Shown: one piece after another, positions 20,197 to 32,316 of the stretch
Position numbering within the stretch: position 1 is the stretch's first letter
Layout of the letters: each line of letters starts with the position of its first letter
Origin: Myrica gale
Taxonomy: Eukaryota > Streptophyta > Magnoliopsida > Fagales > Myricaceae
Direction of reading: 5' to 3'
Assembly (NCBI GenBank): GCA_963930655.1
Contig: OZ005621.1
Coordinates: 18,339,001 to 18,403,000 of the forward strand
Length of the DNA stretch: 64,000 bases
Program-made: the position numbers and the translations under genes
Notes under the pieces: generated by a model
What the model was told of the DNA's origin: nothing
The model's database searches: none
The model's input: only the letters and a program-made list of their open reading frames with translations

Positions 20197-22814
20197 TCAC
20201 CGTGAAGATATACCTTCTGTATCATTGATGAGATCAGGTTGTGGGTCATGATCCTCACGCAAGCTAGAACGGCGCAGCTCTTCAATGCGCATTACCACCT
20301 CAGCCATTGAAGGGCGCTTGTCGGGATATGGAGCAGCACAATCTACTGCAAGCTGCAAGAGCTGAACCATCTCCTCCTCAACATTCTGGTACCTTAGGAG
20401 CTCAAGATCAAAAACCTCAGACGTCCACTCCTCTCTAACAATGGACTGCACCCATCTGGGTAGGTCAACCCCTTCCTCATTCAAAAGAGCGTGAGTGGGG
20501 GCCTTCCCAGTTAGCAGTTCCAGGAGCAATACACCAAAGCTGTAGACATCTGCCTTCTGGGATACTTTCCGAGGGTCAGTGACCTCAGGGGCTCGATATC
20601 CAGCAACACGGTTGGGAGTGGAGGGCCCGACAAGGTGTGCTAAGCCAAAATCAGAAACTCGGGCATCGTAGGATTTGGTGAGCAGGATGTTGGATGATTT
20701 GATATTTCCATGAGAGACATTGGGGCCTTGAGAGTGCAAATATTCAACTCCACGAGCAGCTCCAAGAGCAATGGCTGATCTGATTTCCCAATTCAATGGA
20801 GTTCTTCCTGCTCCTTTGTTTCCTGCAGTATAGAATAAGAGACAGTAAGGTAGTAAAGATAAAACTGACAAGTCATTGAAGTATTTCTCATTAGGTCTTA
20901 GATTTCTTTAGGAGGTTCAGGTATTAAACACATTTACAATGAGATGCAGGAAAAGTTCCAAGAGGAGTTCTACAAATGCTATCACTCTCTATGATGCATA
21001 ACTCAAATCTGAATTCCTGAACATGAATATGTGAAACTCAAACAATAATGACCCAAATAATGCATCACTCCTTGGATGCGAAAGTCTAAGCAAACATCAC
21101 AATAGTGGGATGAAAGCAAACCGCGTGTATATATCTCCATCATAATTTAAATTATCAACTAAGGGCTTCAGGGAAGTCAAAGTTAAGCCAGCACAACAGC
21201 ACGACCAATAGGGGGAGATGGGGGAATCTAACCAATGGCCTGATAGCCCTCTTGGAGATGGAAAAACAGCCTACAAAATCCTCGAGACAATTCAAAGCAA
21301 ACAAAAGCATACTAGATTGTAATTCCCGTTTCTTTCTTGAGTGGAAAGGAGATTATTTATAACAATAACCCATTAAAAAAAAACACAAAAGCTTAAACAA
21401 AATTGAGACCAAAGGTATCATCTCCTAAAATTATGCACAAACAGAATCCTAATAAAATCACCAAACCGTAAGCCCGAAAAGCACAGCAACACACGAAAAG
21501 CTCACCATGCAAGAGCGCAGACAAGCTTCCCATGGTCATGTAATCATGCACAAGCAACTTCTCGTCCCTGCTATAATAATAAGCTCTCAGAGGGACCAGA
21601 TTCTCGTGATCCATTGCTCCCACCGCCTCAATCTTCTCATTGAACTCCCTCTCCGAAATTGTCACATCCTTCAACCTTTTCACCGCCACCACCGTCCCCA
21701 TCTCCAAAACTGCCTTATACGCAGTACCGAACGTCCCCTTCCCCAAAACCTCCGCCGAGGCCCTCAACAAATCCTCCAAATCAAACACCCTCGCAGCATT
21801 CCCGAAAAACACCAATTTCTTAGCCCCTCCACCAGCACCGTTCGCTTCTACCTTCCCATTTCCAGCCATTGCCGCGGCAGCGGCTGCGGCCACCGAATAC
21901 CCATTCCCGTACCCGCCGTTCTCGATCTCCCCAGTTTTCTCGCCCGGAATCTCCATCTCCGGGTGCTTCACCGTCGCAATGTCAACCGCACTCGTCTTCT
22001 TGTTGCTATTCTTCTTCCGGCACAACACTACGAGGATTAACAGAAAAGCCAATACAGATCCAATCACAATACCGGCAATTGCACCGCCAGACAACTTCTT
22101 TCCGCCGTTCCCGTTCTCTTCGGGAATAGTAACATTTCCGAAACAAGATTCAAAGGGACGCCCGCAGAGTGAATTCCCCAGAAACGAATCCTTCGTAAAA
22201 GACTGGAGCTTCACTGGGACTGACCCATTGAGCAAATTGTTGGACACATTGAACTGCTCGAGCTTTGGGACATCGAACTGGGGAGGAAACGTCCCAGTCA
22301 GATGGTTGTTTTCGAGGAACAACGTCCTCAACCTGGTCAGATTGTTGAAACCGAGAGAGATGCCACCGGAAAAATTGTTGGAAGCAAGGTTGAGCCGAAC
22401 GAGGTCACGAAGAGTGAACAAGAAGTCGGGGATTTCACCAGAAAAGAAGTTACCTTGCAAGTAGAGGTTTCGAAGGTTCACACAGGAAGCGAGATCAATA
22501 GGGAGTTGACCAGTGAGAGCGTTGAAGCGCAGACTGATAGTGCGCACACGGGTCAGGTTGCCGAAAACGCCGGTGGGTAGTTGGCCTGAGAGGGCCATTG
22601 CGGGGAAGCGGAGCTCGGTGACGCGGTTGCCCTCGCAGTTCACTCCAACCCAAGAGCATGGACTGGCTTCCGTGGCGTTCCAGAAAAGTGTCCGGCCGCC
22701 GACCGCTGACCGGAGGGCCAAGAGTGCAGATCGGTCCGAACCCAGATCTGGTCTTGCCAAGGGGAGCACAAAGAGAAATGTGAAAAGCAAAATGGTAAGC
22801 ATTTGAGGCTGCAT
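20197..22814 (-). CDS. RLK902: LRR receptor-like kinase, RLK902/RKL1 type (probable inactive receptor kinase)
   Basis: Two exons, 21506-22814 and 20197-20822 (minus), join in phase to 644 codons; the start is the ATG at 22814, which gives a hydrophobic signal peptide ([16 protein letters not shown]). Domains in order: LRR N-terminal cap with paired cysteines (CSWVGVNC), about five leucine-rich repeats, a transmembrane segment ([20 protein letters not shown]), an alanine run, then a kinase domain with [11 protein letters not shown] and VAVKRLK. The catalytic loop reads HGNIKSSN instead of HRDLKxxN, while DFG is kept. This pattern is shared by the whole LRR-III subfamily (RKL1, RLK902, At1g48480), which are called inactive kinases and act as plasma-membrane pseudokinase receptors. 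The intron position after the juxtamembrane/N-lobe is also the family's. It looks intact. Confidence 0.92.
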
Positions 22815-23357
22815 TCTGGTGTTTTGGCGGGTTTTCTCTAAAAGAAAACCCAGATTCCTAAAAGGCAGCACAAGAAGGAAATGAGTCCTGTGGGTTCTCA
22901 AGCAATGTTTTATTTCTAGGCATTGGTGAGTTTCTGGGAGTAGACAGTGAGTTAGAGAAGCTGCATGTTCGTCTGTGGATATGAAAAGGTCAGGAGAGAG
23001 AGAGAGTAAAGACAGAGGGGAAGAGAGACAGTCTGTGATGTATGCCAGTAAGAAAAGCAGCGGGAAGGTGGTAAAGTAAGAAACCCTATAGTTGTATACT
23101 CCACACGACGTATTGCGGAGCAACTCTTCTTCCACTCTTTTTTTTTTTTTTTCTTTCTTTACGAATAGTCTCTGTCGTTTCCTTTTCCTTTTCCTTTTCT
23201 TTGTCCTCCTATTTTTTTCTGAATTTAATTTTTTTCTTTTCTGTAATATAAAATAAAGAGAGTACCACGTTCCAGCAATTTTAGGCTTTCAGAAAAATAA
23301 AATAATAAGGGCCTCAAAATTAAAAAAAAAAAGAAAACCTGATCCTGTTAAATAGTC
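22815..23357 (-). promoter_or_regulatory. 5' leader and promoter region of the receptor kinase
   Basis: Upstream of the ATG on the minus strand lies a CT/GA-rich stretch (for example the GAGAGAGAGAG run near 22993-23005 and the poly-T/C run at 23139-23215), typical of plant core promoters and 5' leaders. No clear TATA box could be assigned with confidence. Confidence 0.35.
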
Positions 23358-23360
23358 TTA

Positions 23361-23527
23361 GGTTGTGTTTGTGTTGAAAAATTTTTGGTATTGAGTTTTG
23401 TGTTGGTATTGAGTTTAGTGAAAAAGTGAAGAGAAATAATTTTTTATAGGAGAGAGAAATATTATATTATAATATTTTATTATAAGTTGATGAAAAATAT
23501 TGTGATATTTTTGATGCAAACGCACCC
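23361..23527. mobile_element. Tourist-like MITE, 167 bp
   Basis: Ends GGTTGTGTTTGTGTTG and CAAACGCACCC with TTA on both sides (23358-23360, 23528-23530). It shares its internal sequence (GAGTTTAGTGAAAAAGTGAAGAG) in part with the copies at 25958, 39094 and 54701, which form one subfamily. Confidence 0.75.
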
Positions 23528-23665
23528 TTAATTTTCTCCTTCTGACTACCTAGTCGTAATTGCTTTCTTTTGGTAACCATATAATTCCAATAATCTATAC
23601 TTCTCATTTTAAACTCAAAAATTGAGCATATAACATCTTTAAATGTAATTCAAAACAAATACAAG

Positions 23666-23850
23666 TGACTTGTTTGAGCCCTAATTATTTGGGTATAATA
23701 ATAAAAAATTCATCACATAATTTTTTATTATTATAATATTTATTAAAAATATTATCTCCCTTCACTTTTTCGCCAACTCCAATAACATATCTTTAATTTA
23801 TAATATTTCTCAAATCTCAATACTCAAAATTTTCATACTCAAACATCCCG
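23666..23850. mobile_element. Tourist-like MITE, decayed ends
   Basis: The interior is closely similar to the copy at 13527-13721, with ends CTTGTTTGAGCCC and CAAACATCCC. The target duplication is no longer clear, so the boundaries are approximate. Confidence 0.6.
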
Positions 23851-24004
23851 ATAATCTAGCTTAGCAGGCCTATTGAGTGAGACTCACCTAATGAGCTGAT
23901 AAACTCAAACAGATGTAGTCCCTAAATCATAAAGGTCGGATAAGTCCGACCGAGACTTTTAAGGGAGCACACCCTTAAATTTTGAGATCCATACCACATA
24001 CTAA

Positions 24005-24182
24005 GGCTGCGTTTGCACCAAATATTTCACAAAATATTTCACCAATTTTCAATAAAATACTACAATATAATCTTTCTCTCTCCCATAAAAATATAAAAAA
24101 TTACAAAAAATATAAAAAATTACTTCTCTCTTCATTTTTTCACTAAACCCAATACAAAAAATTTTACAACACAAACATAACC
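24005..24182. mobile_element. Tourist-like MITE, 178 bp
   Basis: Ends GGCTGCGTTTGC and CAAACATAACC with TAA on both sides (24002-24004, 24183-24185). Its interior corresponds to the reverse complement of the 23361 subfamily. Confidence 0.7.
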
Positions 24183-24185
24183 TAA

Positions 24186-25957
24186 CCCTATGATATTAAT
24201 CTAATATAAATTTTTGTGGCATAAAACTCATTGCATTTTGAAAAAAAGGTCTTCCTTGGCAGGTAGGAACTTTAGCAAGCAGCTACGTAGACCCACGAGC
24301 TGTTATACGAAATAAATAAGTTAAAACATTTTTATAGACAAATAATCATCAGATAAATAGATTGACCGTACAAATTCAAAGTTTCTGTTGGTCGTAAAAG
24401 CTCAAGCTTTTGACTTGTACATGACGTTTCTTAAACTTTACTAATTAATATTTAATGTATATTATGTTAATATATTAGACATCTCTTCAGACCTGAATAT
24501 TGGCCTTATGGAATGAATTTAAGATTATAGATTGGGAAAAAAGTATTTACATTTAATTCTTTTATTTAAAACTCTCTATTTTTAGTAAAAACGAAATCTG
24601 ATCCCCTGTATCCACCATGCATTGACTCCACAGACAGATGCATTTTAAATCCCTTAATTTGGACCTATTTAATATAGAATGATAGTAATTTTCAAAAGAG
24701 TCTCAAAGCTATTAATTAATATTATAGATCGAATTAATATAGTTTTATCAACTATTTAACGATTTAAATATTTGATAATTTCAGCGTCCTTCATTGTTTG
24801 AGAAATCTCTTTACAAAAGGGTTCATCTCACGTGTTTATATATATATATCCTAAGACATATATATGTCAAAGGAAGAAACTTCTGACTTTTTAAATATTT
24901 GATAATTTATGAACAAAATATCTCTAATAACGTGGGCAATAAATTGATAATTCTCTTACTTTTTAACAAATTCAATTATTTTTACATTTTGACACTATTT
25001 TATATTAAGAGTGTATATAAATTATAAGTTGAAGGTCTCTATTTATAGGAACTTACAATACAAAATATAATAAAAAAATATTCTTATATTTAAATTTAAA
25101 TTAATAACGTACGGTCCCCTCTCTTCGAAAACCGAAAGAGTTGGTGACGGAATGTCCATTTCAAAATGGTCGACAGGAGTTTGCTTACTTGGTGCTTAAT
25201 TCTTCCTCGTTTTAAGCTAAATCTAAGGTAATTGCAGTAAACATGCATCCTCAACATTATTTGGAGCTCAATTGTCCCTTTTTTAAGTATCGTTGGAACC
25301 ATGTTTGTCTAGGTTCTTCCTAACAAATATTCAAACATGTAATAATGTTGCTATGGTGAGCGATCAGACAGAGGTACATCTTCGAATCTCCCTTCTACAA
25401 ACCTTCTTGCCTTTATTATTCTGTTTAAAAGAGCTTTTTTCCTGAATTAAAAAAGGAGTTCATGGTGGTATTATAGTCCAGTTTACTTAAATTTAGATTA
25501 ATTACATGGGGTAAGGACTCCAAGACAGTAGTGAGACACACAAGGGATCCAACACGTGCCTTCCGTAAAGCCACAAGAACACACTAATCTCAGCGGGGAA
25601 GGCGTTATTCGTACTCCGGACTGCGAATACCTGATACAATACAACGAAGGTGGAATTGTTATTAATAGGAAAGAAAGAAAGTGAAAAAAATATTTCGTTG
25701 GTTAATGATGGCCAGAGGTATATTTCTTTTTGGAACACGCAACAATAAAAAGCACAATTTGGGGACGTTAGTTCGAAAGAAAATTGTGAATATTTATCTG
25801 ATGTTAAAGTTGTATTAGTATGTCTGCATATGTTAAAATATATTGATGTTTTTTAAAAAGTAATAAAGTGTTGTATTAAAATACGTTTGGTTGTGATGTT
25901 TAAATTGTAAATATAAAAGTAATATACAAATCTTAAAAATGCAGTGCAAACAACGTA
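24186..25957. other. AT-rich intergenic DNA without a recognised gene
   Basis: Very AT-rich sequence; the small open frames (for example 25096-25302 and 25502-25738 on the minus strand) look random. No repeat ends or known family were recognised. Confidence 0.5.
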
Positions 25958-26134
25958 GGTTGTGTTTGTGTTGAATAATTTTTTTGTATTGAGTTTTTGT
26001 TTTGATATTGGGTTTAGTAAAAAAGTGAAGAGAGATAATTTTTTTATATTTTTTATAGGAGAGAGAGATTATATTGTAATATTTTATTATAAGTTGGTGA
26101 AAAATATTGTGGTATTTTTAGTACAAACGCACCC
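25958..26134. mobile_element. Tourist-like MITE, same subfamily as 23361
   Basis: Ends GGTTGTGTTTGTGTTG and CAAACGCACCC, with an interior nearly the same as the copies at 23361 and 54701. The flanking triplets (GTA and ATA) are imperfect, so the last base is uncertain. Confidence 0.7.
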
Positions 26135-26177
26135 ATAGTGTCATAGCCTTATCTTAGACCATGACTTCGTCTTTATC

Positions 26178-26253
<76 letters not shown>

Positions 26254-26254
26254 G
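26178..26254. repeat. (TA)n microsatellite
   Basis: About 77 bases of nearly pure TA dinucleotides, interrupted near each end. It is likely to be length-variable between individuals and hard to sequence accurately. Confidence 0.95.
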
Positions 26255-27324
26255 TAGTTAAAAGAAAAAAAATATGCACAAGTTGTTTGGACACATTTGC
26301 CGGTTGAGAATTTTATATGTTCGAGGAAAAGGGAAAACAATTCTCTTACAAAGGCGGAACGAATTAATCAAACCAAACGCGGTCTTTAATAAATACTAAA
26401 TCTTGGGGGTTAAAATCGGCGCACCCACCGACCAGTAGTAGTACACGGAGGTTGGGAGTCATGTTGCGTTGTCGTTGGGTGGGTCCTATCTTTGATTGGT
26501 CTCTCTCACTCTCACGTGCAGTGGATGGGTTGCTTCATGTCCTGCTTGCTTAAAGGTCGCTATGAAACTTCTATTGTGACGGATTGTTAATTAAACTTAA
26601 GTTAATAGGAAGACATTCTTTAAAAAACTAAGAAGAAAGATTTTCCTTGGGTCATTCCCTTGAATAGTTAATAATTGTTGTGGAGGTTACAACTGTGATA
26701 TTTAATGTTTGGATTAACTTCTTTCGGGATTTCTTGCAAGAATATCAATGTCCAGCTCAGATTCTCTTGGTCACGAGTATTTCTTTCTTCTTCACTAAGT
26801 TTTGACCTTTCATCAGACAAGTTTTAGTATTAGAAAGAAGTCCCCATTAATTTTCCTTTCTCTAGTTAATCTTGTTGAAGAGGGAAACTTCACGTAAAGC
26901 TGAATGTTAGATCTTTGTCTTAATCCTACCATACGAGACTTACGAGTCATTTCAGAATCAGTTTTCCAGAAAATTGATTTATCACAACACCAACCAGTGA
27001 CTGCATTTTAAGACACGACGACAATCGTGGGAAAAGGGTTGTTTCAATCACCCACTAATATGTTCATATAGTAGCCCTCAAACAGACCAATCTGATGGGA
27101 ATGATTGCTGACAGATTTGATAGGAAAGGGGAAAAAAACATCAGCTTCAAGCTTAGCAGGTACTGCTAGTAGCAGGAGGTGTATGATATTTCAAGATCAA
27201 ATTTTATGCAACCGAATGATTAGATAGGAAGAATAAAGTACTTGGTTTTCCAGCCCAAACAAGGTGTTAAACAGCGGAAAGAGACTCCTAGGTGGGAATC
27301 TGAGGACAGGTTTGTTTAGGGCGT
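26255..27324. other. Intergenic DNA, nothing recognised
   Basis: No coding exon, RNA gene or repeat end could be supported in this stretch. Confidence 0.45.
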
Positions 27325-27333
27325 TAAGATATA

Positions 27334-28172
27334 GGGTTAATGACTAAAATAGTCCCTGAGTTTTGTGTCCTTTATCGATTTGGTCCCTGAGTTTCTAATT
27401 TGGTCACATAAGTCCTTAGGTTATCCTCATTTATCAATTTGGTCCCTGGATTTCCAATTTGGTCAAATAAATCCTTAGGTTATTCTCATTTATCGATTTG
27501 ATCCTTGGGTTTCCAATTTGGTCACATAAGTACTTAGGTTATCCTCATTTATCGATTTGCTCCATCCGTCCAATTTATACTTTGACGTCTCATCAAAATG
27601 AGCCACTACCCCCAAATCAATATGCAAACAGAGAGCAACAAATAGAAAATTCACGACACGATTCAAATCTCAAAGATCACCAACGGCTTCAGATTGGATA
27701 TCTCTTCGCTCTGTGAAAAATAGATGATCAGCATGACTGATTTTTGGTAAAACATGGATCTGGGCTCCCTTCGTCGATCGAATAAGGGGTCTCCCCCGTT
27801 CGATTTTTTTTTTACGAATATGTCAGGTGGACGTGAGCTTTTTTTTAAATAATAAAAAAAACATACACGTGTCGCAATGTTATTGGTGGTGACGTGGCCC
27901 ACCGTTAGCTGACTGTGCACAGAGGAGACGGAATTGGATGGAAGGATCAAATCGACAGATGAGGATAACCTAAGGACTTATATGACCAAATTGGAAACCC
28001 AAGGACCAAATTGATAAATGAGGACAACCTAAGAACTTATGTGACCAAATTGGAAACCCAAGGACCAAATGATAAATGAGGATAACCTAAGGACTTATGT
28101 GACCAAATTGAAAATCCAAGGACCAAATTGATAAAAAGCATAAAACGCAAGGACTATTTTGGTCATTAACCC
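27334..28172. mobile_element. MULE-type foldback MITE with sub-repeated arms
   Basis: 839 bp with perfect ends GGGTTAATGAC / GTCATTAACCC (one mismatch inside) and an identical 9-bp duplication TAAGATATA on both sides (27325-27333 and 28173-28181), the hallmark of Mutator-like elements. Each arm is about 220-240 bp and is itself built of three tandem units of about 59 bp (motif TTTGGTCC...CTTAGGTTATCCTCA), inverted between the arms. The middle, 27556-27934, is unrelated and non-coding. It has no transposase. Confidence 0.85.
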
Positions 28173-28181
28173 TAAGATATA

Positions 28182-28660
28182 TATAAAGTTTGCCAAACCG
28201 CGCAATTCGTACAATGATGACACCACGTAGCTGTGAATTGTGTAGGGCTCTAGTCGGGAAAGCCACTTCTTGCTTTACCTGGCCTGTCGGCTCTCTCTCT
28301 CTGTCCACATCTCTCTTCCTTGGTTGGTACAAATTCATAAAACTTTCCTTCTTTCTTTCCAGCAAGATATCGAATATCATTATATCCCTTTGTCCAGTAA
28401 ACCTTAAAGTCCTCCCATCTTTGAAAGAAGAAAGATGGTGACTTTTTTCCTATAGGATCTTAATTCGGTTACCCTAAATCATGAGATGTTCCAGTTTAAT
28501 TTCTTGTAAAACTGGGTAGATGTTTTATAGGCCAGCTCTGTTCCTGATTTGGTCCTCCACCAGGACCTACCTAGCTACGGGCTTCCTCAAGACCTTAATC
28601 GAAAATATGGAAACATGGCAATCAAAGGGGTCTCTTAGGGCATGAGGTAAGATTTGTGTT
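28182..28660. other. Intergenic DNA, nothing recognised
   Basis: Short open frames exist on both strands but none resembles a protein family. Confidence 0.45.
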
Positions 28661-28663
28661 CGC

Positions 28664-28861
28664 AAAGTCATGAAAGAGATCGTTGTTATTTAAAGAAACT
28701 AATCTATTAATATTTCAAGAATGACAATGTCATTTAATAAAAATAATTAAAAGCAATTGACCCATTTTGTGATCTCGTCGCATTATTAGATGACGTGTAC
28801 ATTCTTAGAACATTGGATTAGTTTCCTTAAATAACAATTGTATCTTTACATGACTTTGTAT
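28664..28861. repeat. Small foldback repeat (MITE-like)
   Basis: Left arm 28664-28715 and right arm 28817-28861 are inverted copies of one another, sharing AAAGTCATG at the outside and TTATTTAA.GAAACTAATC inside. Class unknown. A related right-arm sequence recurs at about 53855-53890. Confidence 0.55.
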
Positions 28862-28862
28862 C

Positions 28863-30955
28863 ATGAGTTAATTACAATTTATCCACTTGAACTAGCATCT
28901 CATTCTCAAAACCCCCCTAAACTATGATTCGTTACCATTTAGCCCCTCATTCCCTTTCCCATCTGGTCCAAGAAAACTGTAATTTTGCCTCCCAACACAA
29001 ATTTGCCCAAATCCGATATTTTGTTTCGGAATGATGATGAATTTGAAAAAACAACAGACGTGGACGATTTGATATTTTTGCGCAAAGAAGGTCTCAGGTG
29101 TTGTTCACGTGGGATTAAAAACGTTGCATAGATTGAATCGTAATAGTAAACATCAGTGGCGTATATAGGATATAAAATGAGGGGGGTCGAGTTTTTAAGG
29201 CAAAATTATCAAAAAATAAATTCCATGTAATGTAAAAAGTGTCTTAAAATTACAATATCGCAAATTAAGAACTAAAAACATTATCACATGTTGCCAGGTT
29301 CCAAATAAGAAAATGTCCAGTTATCAGTGGAAGAACACCATAGATGGTTCATCTGTTAGATCAAGCATATTGCAAAATCATCATAATTGTCGACTTCCTA
29401 ACAAAATCACACCACCCACCATGAGTTTTACCAGACTCTAAGTCCATAAATCACATTATTGAAATAGGACAAAAAAAAGGAGGAGAAAAAACGAATTGAA
29501 CAAAATGTAATAACAAATGAGCCTTACTTGCAAATAGTCTTATTCTGGGTATGCATCTCCTGCTAAGAGTTTGGTCTCCAGTCTTATCGAGGCAAAATGC
29601 TCTGCGCTACCTGCTCTCATGTGACCATCACTCTAGCTTTCTACTTTGGTGCAAAAGAAGCGTATGGAATATGGATTTTAAAATTACATGTAGAAAAGGC
29701 CGACATCGATACAAGGAGAAGCTTCTTCTTAAACAAAGCTACAACATGGTCTCCTGGCTTGCATCGGCTTAGGAGAAAGAAAAGAGACTGGAGAAAATTC
29801 TTCTCGGATTATGCACAATATTTCCTCATTACCCAAAGGGGGAAATTAAAGAACACAAAATTTACAACAAAACCAAACCTTACACCTAAGACAAAGAAGA
29901 TCATCAGCTCATTAGATTTGTTATCCGTAAAACAAAAGTTATAGAAAACATACATTAGAATGAACAAATCTAGAAGCACTTTCAAGTACCCCACTTCACA
30001 AGCAGAGCTTTCTCTTGTCTGCTTCCTGAGATAAAGCGCAAAACAATGAAACTTTACCAAATTCCCTCCACCCACAAAAGCACTAAACTTATAATTTAAA
30101 CCCTAATCTCTCCCACTTCCAAACAGCACAAAGCACCGTATCCGCTTCCAGAATCAAACAAACCGATCTCACTTGAGTGTTAAAAGTTTTGTCCTGCTCA
30201 AACGGATACTCAAGGAGGATCTGCTCCCCAACAATAGCTCACAAATCCAAAGTTCCAACAAACCAAAGCACGACAAAAAATTGAAGCCATAAAGAAGCCA
30301 AAATCGAATCTAACAGAAGGATTTGCTCGATTACCTGAACATGTGCTCAAACGTTTAGATTCAAGACTTCAAAATGTCGAATGAGTGAGGCTATATGGAG
30401 AGAGAGTGAGATCAGGAGGAAGGAGTGCGAGAAACAGTCCAGTGATTAGGAGGAAGGAGTATGTGCGGTAAATGTCGGAGAAACGAGAGAGACGTCGGAG
30501 AGGCTGGGAAAGAGGATTCAGGACTTTTAAAAAAGAAGACACGGGCCGGACGTGCAGCAAGAGATGGTAGGCTTCCAGAATGCGAACAACAGGGGGCCAC
30601 ATTTCGGCGAGGAAGAGCTCGGAACGGTTGTGGACACAGGCCGCCCCCACTGGGCTGAGTGAAATGATTAAAGAATCAGGCCACACGGGACTGGGCCAGT
30701 GGGTGTGCCCCCGCTGGCCCAGTCCCGCCCCCACTGGCCCAGGCCTTCCAGGTCCAGTGGGGGCAGGCCTACTTTGTAATAACAAAAATTTTTTTTTTTA
30801 CAAGTGATGTTTGGAGTCAGTGGGGGCGGCTGCCCCCACCCGCACCCCCTGGCTCCGCCTCTGGTAAACATAGATTGAAGGGATGAATTGTAATGAATTA
30901 TAATCTAGGAGGGTTTTTGAGATTGGAGTGCTGGTTCGAGTGAGAAAAGTGTAAC
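28863..30955. mobile_element. Foldback MITE split by a nested hAT element
   Basis: The outer arms 28863-28950 and about 30876-30953 are imperfect inverted repeats of about 75-80 bp (shared blocks such as CTCAAAA.CCC.CCTA). Without the insert at 29154-30863 the outer element would be about 380 bp. Its class is not clear because no target duplication was identified. Confidence 0.55.
29154..30863. mobile_element. Non-autonomous hAT element, 1.7 kb, nested
   Basis: Starts CAGTGGCG and ends CGCCTCTG, a typical hAT terminal repeat, with an identical 8-bp duplication GTAAACAT on both sides (29146-29153 and 30864-30871). There is no transposase frame. The right third is GC-rich with repeated GGCCCAGTGGGGGC-like palindromic blocks (30690-30770 and near 30820). 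Between about 29800 and 30560 it contains a stretch that, on the minus strand, ends in a GA/CT-rich leader-like segment and may be captured host DNA that I could not identify. Confidence 0.75.
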
Positions 30956-32308
30956 TAACCATTGTATAATTTATCTTTGTAAATTTTCATTTCTTGCACC
31001 CTTGCAACTGTTTCTAGCCTTATAGGTCCGTAGTATTGCTGAAAATCAAAGCTTAGTTGAGTTGAGTTGGGTTGGAAGAGTTATTGACCTAATGGTCCGT
31101 ATTCCTTTCACTCCACAATCATAGGCTATTAGCTAGGCAAGGATAATTTACAAGAAAAGAAAGCCAAAAGCTAACGTACACCAACACAAAAACACAAAAG
31201 TCCTAGGTATATTTCTACATCGGACTGAAAATAACCGGTAGGCAGCTGATACGGAAACCTAATTTTTCGAAGGCAATTTGCATCCTTTATTTAATCGAAA
31301 AAACCTTTCTGTTTTGCTTAGAGCCCACAAAATGAGCTAGAAATTAGAATAGAAGTACACTTTTCAGGAACAAGATCGAAACAATTAGCACTAGATCACA
31401 AAGGAAGCCCATAGGAACCAATTAAGCTGATACATTGTGCTTATTTTCTGCACATTTCAACTGTAATATCTTATTAGAGAGCGAGATAGTGATGCACTAT
31501 GATAGTTTGTTAGCTAAATGTGATGGAATTCGTATGTACTTTAAATCGGTAAATAATATTTGAGTGATAATTCGGAAGCTAGAAATGAAAGATCTGTCTT
31601 TTACAAAATTCTCACCGGTCTGGAGGTTGCTGGTGAGTACTCGATGATTTGAATGAGAATGTCTTCTGAAAATGAACTGTTTGAAGATCCATACGTCCTG
31701 GCTTCTGGTCACCACAAGTGCTGCCTTTGCTAACGGTTGTTGATACGTCTAACTTCTTAGGTATATAATAAAATCTCATAGTTTTTTTTAGTTATCATAA
31801 CAAAACTGATGCTAAAGATAAAAACAGATATTTCGGAACGCGAAACCGAATTTGCACGAGGAAGGTAGTGGATGGGACCATGTAAAAGGTGGGTTTCATA
31901 GAATTCCGGACGGGGATTTCCGACCGAATTGCAGAGGACACCGGTCCATAGAATTCCAAACTAGGGAGTGTTGTAGCTAAAACTTGTGTCGTCGGGCCTG
32001 TCGGCCAGATTGGTTTTGGCATGTTTTACTTCAGAAAAAAAAAAAGAGAACCTTCGAGATAATATCCAACTATACATGGTTTTATGGATGCAAAAATTAT
32101 CAAAAGAATTCGCATCCCATCTTATTATGAAGAAAGTGAAAGTAGGATTAAGGTTATACTTGGGCTCGATTAGGATCTCGAGGAGTTCTAACAAATAGTT
32201 CACATTCAACTATTGCAATAATGACTTTATAGACGGTCTAGATTAAATTATTTTTTAAAAAAAGAGAAAAAAATAGAGTGAATGAATCTTTAGTGAGATA
32301 ATTAACCC
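30956..32308. other. Intergenic DNA, nothing recognised
   Basis: No gene or clear repeat boundary could be supported. The open frames on the minus strand (31497-31715, 31795-32022) are not recognisable proteins. Confidence 0.45.
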
Positions 32309-32316
32309 AATTTGAA

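Noticed and set aside
21507-22806. Plus-strand open frames opposite the receptor kinase, up to 274 codons
   Set aside because: They mirror the GC-rich coding strand of the receptor kinase exon and have no family features.
27325-28181. Repeated 59-bp units considered as a CRISPR-like array
   Set aside because: Units are contiguous without unique spacers, are mirrored between two arms and lie inside a transposon with a 9-bp duplication in a plant genome.
30369-30785. Minus-strand 138-codon proline/glycine-rich frame
   Set aside because: It is produced by the GC-rich palindromic end of the hAT element; no homology.
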